The notes: a model not told the origin generated them from the sequence alone. DNA of 64,000 nucleotides from Bemisia tabaci (GCF_918797505.1 NC_092798.1:53874826-53938825), one strand, 5' to 3'. Shown: positions 33,233 to 46,253, counted from the first letter of the stretch. Made by a program: numbers and translations.

Positions 33233-34861
33233 CACTGAAAAAAAAGTGGAAGTGGGATTGACCATAATGGTATAGTAAAAAAAAATATGGTGATAAAAAG
33301 CCAAATAATGGTCGATTTAAGCATCTAGATGAAAGTGAGAATCATACTCGATATAAAAATTACCATACCCGGATTGTAAATATCAGTTAGGTGTGTCTGT
33401 CCATCGTTTAGGTATTTCTCACCATCAGCTGGGTATTTTTTACCATACGATGAGTTAAAAGTATGGAATAACATGGTAACACTTGCGTTTGATATCTGTA
33501 GGCATCTGTATGCGACTGGTCATGGTGTTGGTAGGTTAAATTTACCATACTGGTATAGTCAGCGTGGTGAGAGCTCCCGCTTGACTGCGCTGCGGTCTGT
33601 GGTCCGCCATTTTTCGTTTGTCTGTTTGTCAGTTATAAATTTATCACGTTGAGGGTCGGAGTCCGTGGCTGTGTTTTATTGATCCATATTAATCCATGTG
33701 AATCCACGCGTAATTTGCCCAAATTTGTGTTCGAATTGTCCCTAAAGCTACCGTCTTCTCTTCGAATCTATCTATATTGATCTGCCACATACATTTTCTG
33801 AGATTTTTTCGTTATTCGTATCGACCAATTTCTGGAGGTTAGGAGTTGCTACAATGAATCTGGCTTGCAAAGTGAAGGAATCCTGAAAATTTGAAAACCT
33901 TCGCAAAGTTGTTCTGCAATCCAGTGAATATCGGTTCTGTGTAAAGTCATTTCGAAAACATAAAAGTGCGGAAGTAATTTGAAAATAATCGACTAGAAGT
34001 GATTTTTGAATACTTCGTTCGTAGGTATATCTATATTCTTGTTAAAATTTTCGAAGCTCAACATACTCAGATGAAGAGACAAATGTGCGTGGGATTGATG
34101 TTTAACTGTAACTTTAAGCAAAATTTGGCAGCTTCTGCCCCACCGTGAACCGTGCGATTGGATTTTCATGTAGTGTCTTTTTGTGGGTATATTTTGAATT
34201 ATCTATTTATTATATGCAATTAAATTTTCCGTGGATCTGATTTAGTCTGTAAATGATACCTTAACGCGAATAACAAGTATGGTTTTGGTATCATTTACTT
34301 GAAATCAGTGAAGCAATTATCTGCTATTTCTCGTTGAAACTGTCTTTAACTGCCATTGATTGTGTATGTAACGGAATTTCTAAAAGTAAGATGTAAGTAA
34401 AATATCCACGACTTTCATCAAAAGCATTTAATAATATAAGATGAGTGGATTTTAGAATCTACAAGGTTTGTCGCAGCATCTGGATGCTTGAAATTACCAT
34501 ACTAGTCAGTCGGGAACGCCACACTGGCAAGTATTGATGTCTATTTCGTCACTTTTTAAATTTTAGGGGGTGTTTGTAGAAGAAAATTTTACGAGGAAAG
34601 CGATGAAAACACTTGCATATCCTCAAAGTTCTGTATGAACGGAGTTATGAGCTTTCGAAGTGTCCAAATTTTGTCCAACATCTCCCTCTGCCTCGATCCA
34701 ATGTGCGAGAGTACTACTTCTGTGATCTGTCATAACTGAAACTTTGCTCGCTGGAAGGAGTAGTCTCATGTATGGAAAAGTATTTTCCACACGGCAACCA
34801 AAAAATAAATATGCGGTTTGAGGCTGTTTTCTCGTGACATTGAACCATATTTTTTTCAGTG
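33233..34861. mobile_element. Candidate CACTG-ended element with ACCATA/TATGGT motif
   Basis: Starts CACTGAAAAAAAAGTGG and could end GAACCATATTTTTTTCAGTG. TACCATA, TATGGT and ACCATAC words recur within the first ~320 bp and again near 34495 and 34846. No transposase was seen. The distance between the ends is long, so they may belong to different copies. Confidence 0.5.
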
Positions 34862-36681
34862 CTTGACCTATTCATGGAGAACCAATTTTTGTCCGGATTG
34901 GAGGCGGGGCCAGGAATCAGAAAGTTTAGAATGAATTATTTTGCATTGATCTGACCTTTCACCAGTCACATCGCACCGCATCCATACCTGCGCCGCGCCG
35001 CCGCGCCAAGCGAAAGTATAAGTGATTCAAGACTCGAAGTTCACCGGATCATTCTGAGACAGGTTGCCAACGTGTGCTGGAAAAACTACCTGCAGCACGC
35101 TGTTGGCAACCAAATATTTTAGCAGAATCACGAAACATTTAAATAATTAGCACAATCTGGCTACTTTGCCTTACATTGACGTCACATCGCTCATTTTAAA
35201 CGGAGAATATCTTGCGTAAGCTTTAGCAGAGTGAATGAGGTTTAATTCCATAAGGAAATGAGGCTTCTTAAGTCGATGAGAGCCGCCGCACCGCGCTGAT
35301 CATGGACTTTCTTTTTCAACTGACCCGATGTTCATAGTGCTCCTCTCCGTCCTCTCCCCTCTCTTTAAGTGTGTAAAATTCGTCGGCGAATCTGCGTGCA
35401 TGTGCATTGCCCACGCACGAAGAAAGACGAAAAGAATGTGGGTGTCTCATTGCACATACGTACACTCCTTTTCAAGGAAGCCCTTTGTAATCGATTCGAA
35501 CCCGTTTTTTAATAATTCCAAAGTTACGTGAATATCTCAACAGATATCTTTATCGATGAAAAGCCGTTCTCACGTGTCCAAGTTTTGAATTCTCGATCTG
35601 AATGCTCTTTCAAACGACATCTATGATCAAGTTTTGTTTTCATCCACGAGTCCTTCATGAAATAATAAATCTGATTACTCTATTGTTTCATTTTTGCTTG
35701 TCAATTTTCCGGTCAAGATAGGTCTTATTGTGTGAGAATGTAATTCTGCCAATGATTTTTATACCAACCAATTGCACTTATACTGCATATAATGACTTTT
35801 TATACTGGTTATTGACGTTTCAGGACATCGACTCCGCTGCCCCGCTTCTCATTCCTCAGTCACTGATGCGTCGATGACCGCGTATTGTTTATGAAAACAC
35901 TTTAATTATTATTATTTACAACGTCGATCGAACTTGACTCACGAAGCCTGTATTTTGGTATGCGGCTTGTTATAAAAATGCTCCAAGTTAGACGCAACGG
36001 CTTGTCAGGAGACGTCCCCAAGGGATATCGTTTTATTGCAAGTCATTAGTGCGTCCACACTCCCATCAAATGTTTCAAGAATGTATAACATAGGCGTATG
36101 CAAGCAATATCTCTCCATTCGGTTGGATTTTATTGCCATCGTGCTTGCGTTGTTGTAAGTGTCGGGGGTACCATACAATATTTGTCGGATAATCAGCTTT
36201 TTGACTTTTCTTGTCTTTCTGTTCTTGACAACGTTGGATGCATTAAGTTACAGAGTTTCCATTGATGTTTTTATCAGCATGGTCTTTAGAATTTTTCATT
36301 TTATCGTCTCGGTAATGACCATTTTCAGTGTACGCGAGTGTGTTACATTTTTGCATGGATATTACATGCATATGTATACGATTTTTAACTGAGTGAGTTG
36401 AATGAAAAATATATCCGACTCGTCAGCATTTTATGTATGTTCGTCATCTACACTGTAATGTGATAGAGTACAATAATTTAATGAGAATAAGATTAAGTCG
36501 GAAGGTCCAACATATGGGTGTTTGAAACGGACGCTTGAAGTCACTGTAATGGTTTTCTTCTAGGTTTGGAAATCGTATCATGCGTGGTATTAACGTACCA
36601 AAGAGAGGCTTATTGGTAAAGTTACAGAAGGTCAGATTTCCTTGATGTAAGGAATAGTAACAATTTAAAATTTTAGACATG
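34862..36681. other. Intergenic, no gene seen
   Basis: A short CCGCGCCGCGCCGCCGCGCC-like GC repeat lies near 34990-35006. The rest is AT-rich without supported features. Confidence 0.4.
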
Positions 36682-36960
36682 CACTGAAAAAAGGATAGTT
36701 GGTTGGTTAATTAAAACGTTTATCTATGAGTGCTTTAACAAAACCTAGGTTATTGCTTGAGGTGCAGTACTGACTGCAGTATGCTGCGAGTATGGAACCA
36801 ACATATTTGACGGCAGCAAAATCGTACCTCTAATTGAATTCACCAAAAGTATGTTTAATTATATCAGATATCTGGTTATCTTCACCCCGCAGTATCATTA
36901 TGTGTCAAAAATCAAGTAGTTTCATGATGGAATCGACAATTCTGGTGTTTGCCGTAGATT
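36682..36960. mobile_element. Diverged CACTG-ended MITE (left end clear)
   Basis: Starts CACTGAAAAAAGG. Internal strings AAAAGTATG, TCTGGTTATCTTCACCCC and TCAAAAATCAAG align with the intact copy at 46019-46253. The right end is not clear. Confidence 0.5.
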
Positions 36961-37796
36961 TTTTGAAACGTTTGGTTTAATTTTGAAACGTTTAAATTCA
37001 CCATTTTGAGCCTCAAGGAAAGTCAGATATTCTTTCGGAAGCAAAAAATCAATAAATAAGTAATTAAATAAGAATGAAAACCCCAAAATGCTACAGAAAC
37101 AATTTTCTGAATTTTTAACCTATAGAAAACGGAGTGGGAAACTTTTCAGAACAATATAACCCATTCAGATCCGAAGATGATCATGACAGCAACAATGATC
37201 ATTGACCACATAGATGTTTCTATGGAAGTACATTGAAGTGACTTAGCTGTAATTTTACGACGAGGCCTATAAAACACGTTACTCATTTGACTTCTTCAGT
37301 GTTTCTAACTCGAGAAGAGGCTGCTACTACAGCAGACGTAGGAATGTCAAATTCCTTAGTTTTTCAATTTGCGCGACCGACGTTGCAAAATTTATCTCGA
37401 TTTGATAACGAAATATTTTCGTCTTTGCCGCGGGACGAGTCATATGGTTGGGGGACCTCCCACCCTCTGATTTTCCGTTTCCCTCTCCACGTAAACCCAT
37501 CCCTACCTGCTCACAACACGTGTCACCCTTCTACCCTAGCATGGGTCCTACGGCAGTTTCACTCATGTCGGGGGTCGGCTCATGTCTTCTTCCAAGAGAA
37601 TTGGTGATTTATCTTCACCCTTTCGCACCGTTACATTTTCAAAAAGTGTTCTGATTTTCTTTTCCAGGAGTGTTATTTATTTTTCAAGGTTGTTTATTTT
37701 TCTAAAAGTAGGTGATTTTTAGTTTCCTATTCTTTGTTTTTGAATTTTTCATTTTGCCTCCAGGAAGTCCTCTAAGCACTGGTAGTAGCAAAATTT
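36961..37796. other. Intergenic, no gene seen
   Basis: Contains an open but unrecognised frame around 37290-37600. No start context or splice signals support it. Confidence 0.35.
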
Positions 37797-37903
37797 GGCT
37801 CGCGAAGCGAGCCAACAATTACTCGCGGAGCGAGTAACTGGGGGTCCAGGGGGCTTGCCCCCGGCTAGCTGCGCAAGCGAGCGTAGCGAGCTGAAGCAGC
37901 TAG
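37797..37903. repeat. GC-rich hairpin module ending CTAG, second type
   Basis: Hairpins TGGCTCGCGAAGCGAGCCA, ACTCGCGGAGCGAGT and GGGGGCTTGCCCCC, then GCTAGCTGCGCAAGCGAGCG and AGCGAGCTGAAGCAGCTAG, with T following. The loops and order match 18852-18933 although the stems differ. Likely the 3' end of a Helitron-type element whose left end I could not find. Confidence 0.7.
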
Positions 37904-37983
37904 TAACGCTTTATAATTTAACATGGTGACCTCGACGTGATGAATCCTTTGGATGAATCCTTTGTTGCTGATTCTTAACAACT

Positions 37984-38104
37984 TTTTATGGTATGTGAGT
38001 GTAAAGTGAGCTTTTGCTCTCCATACTTCCTCATATAACCTTTTTTAAGATGTAAGTGTGAAGTGGGCTTTTGCTCTCCACGCTCCCTTATATACAACTT
38101 TTTA
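37984..38104. repeat. Two-copy tandem duplication, ~57-bp period
   Basis: ATGTGAGTGTAAAGTGAGCT at 37993 and ATGTAAGTGTGAAGTGGGCT at 38050, each followed by TTTGCTCTCCA and an AACTTTTTATGG-like end. Confidence 0.75.
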
Positions 38105-38658
38105 TGGTTGCTAATTATGAAGCGTTATTAGCGTATTACCAACGAAAATTATGAATATTTTATTGAGAAAATTAAGTACAATAGAAAGGATTTGCTGAAA
38201 GTAAAAGTAACCGTCTCGTACTGAAAATTAGATTAGCAGCTATCAGCTGATACAATTATGCTTTAACAGGCGTGATCTGGGTTCCCGTCAAACCAAGATG
38301 TCGTTCCAGTATCACGCCAACCATTTCGGCGGACTTCTTGGCCTCCCTCTCATCTTTATAAGCAATTTATTAGCCAGCCTTTCACCTTCTTCCTTTTTGA
38401 ATTATATGTAAGACTAGCTGGACACCCTCCCCCTCTCCACTCAATTTTTTAAAAATTAAAGGAGGAGGTCTTGAAAATATTGGGAAATATTATTTTTAAA
38501 GACAAGTAATATTTTATTCAGCAGGGTGCTTCCGTAAATCTTGACCTAACGCTCCTCGTAAAACTTGAGCGACCAAGAGAGTGCCTCCTCTCACCTCTTG
38601 ACAACAGGTGGAAACTTTTACTTTCGGGGATCCAACACTTCCTTACGCGAGAGCAACA

Positions 38659-38920
38659 ATTGGATTGCATTTTGCAAAAAGGAATCACTAGCATTGCAAT
38701 GTTGCTAAGATTGTGCAACTTCTTTTGTCTTGGATGAAAAACCCGAATATCCATCATAGTTTCTATTTTACTCGCTAAAAACTGTAAATTTAAGACAAAA
38801 ATTATAATCTAAATTTCATAGTTTTTCACGATTTCCGCAATTTTATTGCAAAAGATGAAGTTGCACAATCTTAGCATCATTGCAATGCTAGTGGTTCCTT
38901 TTTGCAAAATGCAATCCAAT
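38659..38920. mobile_element. Foldback MITE with ~70-bp arms, ATTGGATTGCATTTTGCAA ends
   Basis: The left arm (AAAGGAATCACTAGCATTGC, AAGATTGTGCAACTT) is inverted at the right with few changes. The ends share TTGGAYTGCATTTTGCA with the 8664 and 11474 elements, but the arm bodies differ. Confidence 0.8.
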
Positions 38921-39133
38921 TATCTTACCTACTATGTGAATGATGAATTTCGGGTTACTTCATGAACCAAACAAGTTGACCAATTTTGGGTTTGTTTGCA
39001 TGTGCACGCTACACGAGGGAAGGGGATACAAAAATAAAAAAAAAGTGTGTGTGTGAGGTAATGAATCCTCAGCAGCTTTCTCCAGAGCTCTTGTCCAGGT
39101 TATTTCTTTCGGCTCCTGATCAGCTTTTGAGTC

Positions 39134-39520
39134 ATGAATAATTTGCAGTTATCCGCTAGTTTTATTGTTATTGCGTTAACGCTCTTACTTTTGTGGCCTT
39201 GCTGGGGGCCTCAGATGAAAAAGATACTCAGCGCATCTTCACCTCAGCACGCGCGGCGCGCGCGGAGAAAGCTGGAAATGGCGCCAATCCGTGGCTCGGA
39301 GCTTTTAGCTCGGGCAAACTTCAGCCGGCTCACCCATTCTCCATCCGTAGAACCTCACCCTATGCTTGCAATTACCATCACTCGTCGGCAGATCCAATCC
39401 GTGGATTTGATAGAGGTTTCGCACGCGTCTTGGATTTCCGCTCAAAATACTGTACCCTCAGTAAAATGTCGCAAGAAACACGATTGTGCCGCTGGTTCTC
39501 CTCTAAGACAAACTTTTTAG
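39134..39520 (+). CDS. Possible small secreted protein ORF (unidentified)
   Basis: The ATG at 39134 opens a 128-codon frame. It starts MNNLQLSASFIVIALTLLLL, a plausible signal peptide, followed by a basic stretch rich in Arg. It recognises no family, has no cysteine pattern and overlaps a second open frame in GC-rich sequence. It could be a first exon with a signal peptide or a chance frame. Confidence 0.22.
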   Translation: MNNLQLSASFIVIALTLLLLWPCWGPQMKKILSASSPQHARRARRKLEMAPIRGSELLARANFSRLTHSPSVEPHPMLAITITRRQIQSVDLIEVSHASWISAQNTVPSVKCRKKHDCAAGSPLRQTF

Positions 39521-40016
39521 CTCAACAAAGCTCTCAAAGTCGAGATCTTAATGCGGAGGATCCTCCATGCCAGGCCAAGAGTCCTCCAGTCAAAGTCCTC
39601 ATACACAGATAGGGAGCAAATACGTCGGCACGGTTGCTTCTTTGTTTGGGGATTCCAAGGCTGGAACCAAAGCAATCCTGTTAATTTCCGTGCTTTCTAT
39701 CTTCTGCATAAGAGGTAGAATATGTGTGTGCAAGCAGGCTCTAGTTATTTGAGTAACGTGTGGGTCGGTTTCTATGCCTAACTTGGCGTACGTAGAGAAT
39801 AGATTTCTGAGAGCGGGATGTTCATCATTTTGTACATAGTGTAATAAACGAACGTTTAAGAGTTATTTTTGAAAGCTTTCATCAATGTGTTCATTTTCTT
39901 CTGTTTGATTTTTTGATGAGAAAACTGGTGCTGTAGTGCTTGTTTAATCTCCTGCCCTGCCTAGTGGTACTTTGATGCACTGTGACACTATGATATAATT
40001 ACGGTGGTACTATATT

Positions 40017-40405
40017 GGGTGTCCCTAAGTAAGTTAAACTAATATTTTTTTATAAGCGATTTTTGGGATCCAAAGAAGACATTTTCATTCTGTAACATGC
40101 CTTCAAAAAATCCTTCCCTTTGGAGTCACAGCTCCTCAATTTGATGAAGAATAGTCTTTTTTCGATTTTAAAGACAGTTACAATAAAAATACATGAAAAT
40201 TGGTAAGTTTGTGTTGTTTTACACGCCAAGAAATGTTCTGATCCTAAAGAACCAAAATTATATTTTAAAGGGGTTTTCAGGGAGGGACTTGAACTGTAAG
40301 AGTTGAATGTTTGGAGAAAATGTTATAGAATTAGAAGAAAAAAGTTTTATTTTGATCCGAAAAGTCCATTCTGATAATATAATGGCGTCTACCTTGGAGA
40401 CACCC
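40017..40405. mobile_element. Candidate MITE with GGGTGTCYCYAAG ends
   Basis: GGGTGTCCCTAAG at the left pairs with CTTGGAGACACCC at the right (13 bp, two mismatches). The AT-rich interior is non-coding. Confidence 0.45.
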
Positions 40406-41085
40406 CTTATTTATGAATGGATATTTTAAAATGCGGCAACTGCGATATTTATATTATAGCTAGCGGCTCGTTAATGGTATGATGGTAGGACTCGGGTGAT
40501 TGCCTCTTGGCTTCAAGTCGTCTCACTCGTACTCGCCCCTGGAACTTACTTGCAGCCGTGGCCGCGCAAATCCGCAGGGAGTCGCGTTCGCGTTTCCGAT
40601 CAACGATTGATCCGTCGTTGAAACCTGTGGAAAAGGATTAACTATCTCCTCGTTGGCTACCAACATTTCACCCATGGATTCTTTTCCATAGTTTCAAATC
40701 GGAAGTCGGAACATTTGGAATTTGCATGATTGAGCATTGGCAACGGGCCGCAATGAAGGTGGAAGGAAACACGGGAAACGTTTGACGGCAAAGAGACGAG
40801 GAGCTGGAGCAGTTGTGTGAATTGATCCCTGTCAAGACTTGGGCATCATTTTTTATAGTTGCTCGCGGCTTCGGCTCCTTCCACCTCTTCTGGGCGAAGC
40901 AGTGAGCAACTCCGCACCGCACCGCACCGCACCGCACCGTTAATACAGCTAATTAAAAATCAATTAAACGTATTTGCAAAACCATTTCAAACTTTCATCT
41001 CCGGCTCTTTACGTGGTTGGACGAGGCAGAAATTTGTCTCGACGTAAATTAGCGGGGCCTCCGGCGGTCTAGAAAACCTTTCATC
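40406..41085. other. Intergenic; (ACCGC)n run at about 40914-40939
   Basis: Five perfect CGCAC units. No supported exon around it. Confidence 0.5.
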
Positions 41086-41315
41086 ACTGAAACTGATAGA
41101 CAAAGCGATACACCAATTGAAAATGGAACGACCCTATTGGTGGAAGCGGTTGGTTGCAAGGGACGAAGTAAGTAAGTATTATGGAATTAACGACAACCCG
41201 CGAGAGACCCTATAGTTAGCCCATCATTTTCCCCATTGGTCTATAACAAACACTCGTTTCAACCAATAGGATCGCTCCATTCTCTGTTGGTCTACCGTTT
41301 TTTCTGTCAGTTTCA
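41086..41315. mobile_element. Foldback MITE, GAGCGATC/ACCAATAGG family, copy 1
   Basis: The ends TCACTGAAACTGATAGAC and CTGTCAGTTTCAATAAT are inverted. Internally GGAACGACCCTATTGGTGG pairs with CCAATAGGATCGCTCC, and GCGAGAGACCCTATAGTTAG lies in the middle. Further copies are at 48671-49150 and 50055-50310. Confidence 0.75.
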
Positions 41316-42531
41316 ATAATCAGCCGATGCCTTTCGAGAGAGCGCGGAAAATCTCCGCGTGCTTCACTCCGTAATTTGAAACACCGAGCGAGGATTTTTT
41401 GTCTAAACTTTCAGAAGTCGGCGTGCCGTAAGAAAAAACTATGAAATAGAACTTTTTTCCAATGACAACTGAAAGTCAGGGAATTTGAAATGAAGAAATT
41501 TTGGAAACCTTAAAAATTTCGCTTATTTATACTCCCCTAAGTTAATACAAAACCTAGTTTGTTCTTACCAAAATATTTTGAACAACAACAAGCACATATA
41601 TCGTGGAAATACAGCAATCATCAGGAAATCGCATTGAAAACTTGTTAATGTTCAATTTAAAGGTTTCTATTTTCCCCTTGCGAGAACACTTGTAATTTAG
41701 AAAAAAGTATGTATTTACTTTAAAATGACATTGGTTTATTGCCAGCTGAACGCAACGAAGTGAATTAAACTCGTAATAGTTGAATTTGTTGTACTTTTAC
41801 CCAAATTCCCTCATGCGCGAAAATGATGATTTAATGTATCTTTTACATGCAGTTCCTAAAGTCGTAGGCCGATAAAGCCAATAGCCAAACAAACAAACAA
41901 ATGAGTCAAACAAAGTACTATAGATGCTGTCGTATTTATAGAATGAAGGATTTGCCTTTCAGAAGAAGACCAAAGCAGAATCATCCTCATGTGGATATTT
42001 TGCCAATTGGTTTAACCCATTACGTATCACGTAGTAGCTAAAACGAATGCTCGAGTATTATCTCAGGTACGTCGGCAAGTTGGAATTTATCGCCTATTAC
42101 CTAACTAATGGGCGTCATTAATCTTGCTGGAGCGTCTCGTTGAAACAAGAAAACTCGGATTAGAACATGAAATTTATTATGCGTCCCTCAGATGTAAATT
42201 TCCCGCGACCGGAGCGTGCCCAAACGCCCAAACGCGGTGGAAATAGATGAGGCTGAGAGGAAGTGGCGTAGGTTGCCTGCACACATCAGCGCCCTGCTTA
42301 CAGATTCCATTTCAGTTTCAAATTGAAGTTTCACCGCATTTTAATTGAGTTTTTGCGCGTATGTCAGTGCGACCACAACGGGCTGAATATTGATATTGAT
42401 AAACATACCAATAGAAAAAGGGAAATGGAGCCATCCTGTCGCTGGAACTGTCTATCAATTCAAGAAGGGACCGTGCAAGTTCTAAGCAATACCTTTCCCC
42501 CGATTTTGTTTACCTCCCCCCCTCCCCCCTT
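41316..42531. other. Intergenic, no gene seen
   Basis: AT-rich with no recognised repeat. Confidence 0.4.
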
Positions 42532-42583
42532 GTAACGCACCGTAACGCTGGCTCAAACAACCCCCCCTCCATCGTGCGTTACG
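42532..42583. repeat. C-rich GTAACGCAC/GTGCGTTAC foldback
   Basis: GTAACGCACCGTAAC and GTGCGTTACGTAAT form a short inverted repeat around CCCCCCCTCC. A similar segment lies at about 19600-19680. Confidence 0.5.
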
Positions 42584-43133
42584 TAATACTTATAGGGTCC
42601 CATTAACCCGCAGTGGTCTTGATTCCAGTATTTTGGCGTCGTTGGGGTTCGTTTAGTGTATGTGTTAGGGCAGAAGCTATCAATTGGATATACCTGAAGT
42701 AAGGCAGCCGACAGCGCAAGCTATGGAAAGTTAAATCCATCCATGTCGATTTGTTTTTGAACGCGATCACATCATGTACAATTTTCTCCCCCAATATTCT
42801 AAAAATTACCTCTGTTTGGCTGAAACCAACAGTTAAGCCACTTTCGAAAAAAATCTGAAAAAAAACTTTGAAAAAGTTGTATAATAAAGAATTTAAGATA
42901 AGGGCAAAGTAATTAGGAGCTTTGAATCGATCATAATTAAATGATGTTGAGCTTGGAATTTTTTCAGATTATCTATCCGTAAGAGCAACCATCTGCGCTG
43001 GGATAGTAATGACACTTACGTTGTTTCTAAAACGAGCTAGAAATAGCAGTCCCTTATTGCAAAAGTTGGTGTATGTAGATCTAAAAAATTGACAATCCAC
43101 AAGAAAAGAAGTTTTATCTCCTGATAACTATGA
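42584..43133. other. Intergenic, no gene seen
   Basis: The part 43010-43070 resembles the loop-side half of the TTGGACTGCA foldback family. Confidence 0.35.
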
Positions 43134-43230
43134 TTGGACTTCATTTTACAATGTGAAACTGTCATTCGTGGTTCATTTGAGCCATAACACGAATGGCGCG
43201 TGCCATTAGTTTCCCTATGCAGATAAAGGT
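43134..43230. repeat. Fragment of the TTGGACTGCA foldback family
   Basis: TTGGACTTCATTTTACAATG at the left and CATTAGTTTCCCTATGCA near the right match the left arm and loop of 8664-8804. The right arm is missing. Confidence 0.5.
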
Positions 43231-46018
43231 TTTTTTACGTTTTCCGAGTATATTGCCTCGAAATACTCGCCAAAATGTCGAACCTGCATGGAACAAAGAC
43301 TGTATGAAGTTGGCACAACAAAAAGAGGATTTTGAGGACGCTATTTAAAGTCAGAGTTACAATCCGTCGTGTTCGGAAGTCAAAATTGTCCCATGATATG
43401 CAATATTCCGTCCGCTTTCGCCGGAATAATGAAGTGAACTTTGCTGTTCATATTTTGGATTTTGAATTAAGTTTTCCACTGAAAACTCGGAGACCGAATG
43501 AAATATTGAAGATTCTGGAAGTGAACTTTTTTACTCATCCAAAGGAAATTCGCTACTTGACTACGGAGCTTTCATTCACTCATCCGTCAAAATAAAATGT
43601 GTATATATATCTCTAAACAAATCTTACTACGATGCGCTGCAGATCAACCTTAAACTCGTCATTTCCCGGACGAAAGAATGTAACTCCACTCCACGGTTGA
43701 AAAATTGACTCAAACAATTCAATTTCTTAGTAGAATGAATGCGAGCAATCATTTTTAAACATTTGTGTCATTTTTGCACGAGATTAGAAGAGAAGTCTGA
43801 AAAATTTTCAGTTAGAAATACCTAAGATTCTCGCAGTAAAAACGCAATTTGCGCGGAGAAGTTTGGCAACATTGAAATGGAGTTAGGTTCTTTGGTGAGG
43901 GTGACGACAAAATGAGGCATAAAACACTATGCTCTCTGTCTTGAGTGACGATAGCCTGTGCGTCTAGACTCGTTGATTATAGGCCTCCGTGCTTGGCACT
44001 CCGCCCCCGGGTGGGTTCGTGGATGAAACGTCTTCATCGGGAGCGTTGGACTGTAGGCCAATGGAAGGACTCGAATGAGAGTTCCTTGACTTCCGCCCGC
44101 TTCTGATATGGCGACAGATTTGCATAATAATTCGTCGGCTCGAGAAAATTAACTGGAAGCGCCGAAAGGTGGAAAGCGATCAAGAGAAACGTCAACGTCC
44201 CAACTGCCCGACTGGAACTGGAGCCGCTCCGCCAGGCCGAGGGCCAGGAGCTGGAAAGGTGGCACGAAACTGGAAACTGGTTTCCAGAGGTGAGCAAGCT
44301 AAACTCGATCCCGATGCGATCGTGTAGAAGCGACTTTAAGTTGGAGATGAGTAATAATTCCGCGGAAATGCGGAATAGCCGATGGACCCCAAAAGTGGTG
44401 CCTCGGCACGTCATCGGTGGATCAACCGGATCAACGGGCTCAAGAGCTCGCCCGCAAATCGGAAACTAAACGCTTCGATTCCGCGGAATCCGAGACTCGT
44501 CCCATTCTGCCACCGGAAATCCTCAGTCTTGAGTTCATTCAGTCTGTTGACCCAGCTCCGAGGAGGACCTCGGACCTCCCTTTCATCCATCAGAGTATAT
44601 GCAACACTTTTCCAGCCCGACCCTACAGAGGAGGCTTCGCGCTTCGCCCACCCCAAGGCCCCTATGAGTCAAGTTGGATCTTCAGCTTTTGCGCAATGCA
44701 TTCTGGCTGCGACCGATGTATCTCAAAGTTTAACCTTTTGGTAAATCATTATAGGAAAATCACAATTTCAGTCTGTAGATAAATCACTAAAAAATGTTGA
44801 GTGTAGATTTCTGAACACTAACCTCCACATGAACTCATTTTCGTGGTTTCAGTGTAACCGTGTACACAATATACATAATACCATTTAACATTTTACATTG
44901 ACAGAATGAATTTAGAAAACGGTTGTAGGTGACTGTTTGAACACCCAAGTAAATCACTTTGCCTGCACACATTTTGAAGGCGAAAATTGTGTTGAAGTCA
45001 GGTGAAATAGGCCATGAAAGGAGGTGGGGAGGAGGAGATGGAAATAATACCACGGCTTAGAAGGATTCAATTTCCATCGTTTGCTCCAAGATATCCCGCA
45101 AACGTAAAATATTGACTTTTAACAGCAATGGAGTGTAAGAGAACGAAAAACCGAGAATGTTTATAACTACCCAAGGGCGACCTCTCCAACAGTGGTGTTG
45201 GCACCGTCAGCTTGTTTTACTTCCTAGCACTTTTCAGTTTTGGACCTCGTTTCTCCTCTCGTTTGCTCCTTTCCCTCTATGTTCATTATCTCTTTTTTTC
45301 CGTTTGTAATTACTATGAGTTAATTTCGTGTCTCATTGTCAGACCATAGCGTCATAGCCAGACGCTCTTGAGCTTCTTAACAACACTCTAAATGGTTGCG
45401 TAACAAAATCATACTACACTCCCCGTATATAGCACTTTCACCGCAACCTCAATCGAAATCACTCAAGATTTTCTGTAGGTTGTATGTTTTAGAGAAACAT
45501 TTTTCTTTATTACTTTTTCCCGTTCATGTCGCCGCCTGGAAATAAAGTCATCGACACTGACAGCAGCTTAGATTCTTTTATCTGGTAACTCTTCAAGTCC
45601 ATGCGACCATATTTAACACTTCACCGAGAGTACATATTTCCGCGCTATCTGTTGTGTCAATTAATATTTGCAGAAATACAAGGGAAAGTGCTCTCCAAAC
45701 ATCTTACATTTAATTTCATTCACAGGTCCAATGGTTTTACCCTAGAAATTGATCATCCATTTAAATCGTTTTTTCGAGAGTTGAAGCGTGGCTGGAAAAG
45801 GCGATGAGCGTTTATGTGCCGCATGTCGCACAGTCATCGTCATAAATTGCACCTCCAGTCTGCAGAGGCTACGATATTGTCGACCAATTTTGCATCGGAG
45901 GAAGACTTCTAATCCGGTGTTCGTGTTTGTCTCTTTTCTCCATAGACTTTGATACTGTGGCACGTCCCATTAGAATTTTAGAATATTAGGACGGTATTAT
46001 ACGGGACGTTAACTCACA
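43231..46018. other. Intergenic; moderately GC-rich part 43970-44720
   Basis: Both strands carry open frames of 80-126 codons between 44030 and 44780, but they overlap in antisense and contain no recognisable domain. The region could be an unrecognised exon or promoter of an adjacent gene. Confidence 0.35.
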
Positions 46019-46253
46019 CACTGAAAAAGAAACTAATGGTTTGAGGCACGTACAGTGTTTTGTGTATGACAATAATCACTAACAGCCTCTATGGTAGCAA
46101 ATACTGCATAATTCTGAGCGTATTTACAAAAAGTATGGTACATTCTACCAGATGCCTGGTTTTCCTCACCCTAAACTGTTTCAAAAATCAAGGAGACTTA
46201 TGATAGACCTTACTCTACATCCGGTAAAATTTGTCATCCTTTTTTTTTCAGTG
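46019..46253. mobile_element. CACTG-ended MITE (copy of the 36682 family)
   Basis: CACTGAAAAAGAAAC at the left and TTTTTTTTCAGTG at the right. Internal strings AAAAAGTATGG and TTTCAAAAATCAAGGAG align with 36682-36960. Non-coding. Confidence 0.6.

Noticed and set aside
33233..34861. A certain single CACTG-ended element of 1.6 kb.
   Set aside because: The ends match only in the CACTGAAAAAA part and no target duplication is visible, so it is kept only as a candidate.
44034..44782. Several antisense-overlapping frames of 80-126 codons in a GC-richer stretch.
   Set aside because: Mutually exclusive frames on both strands with no domain or start context; most likely composition effects.
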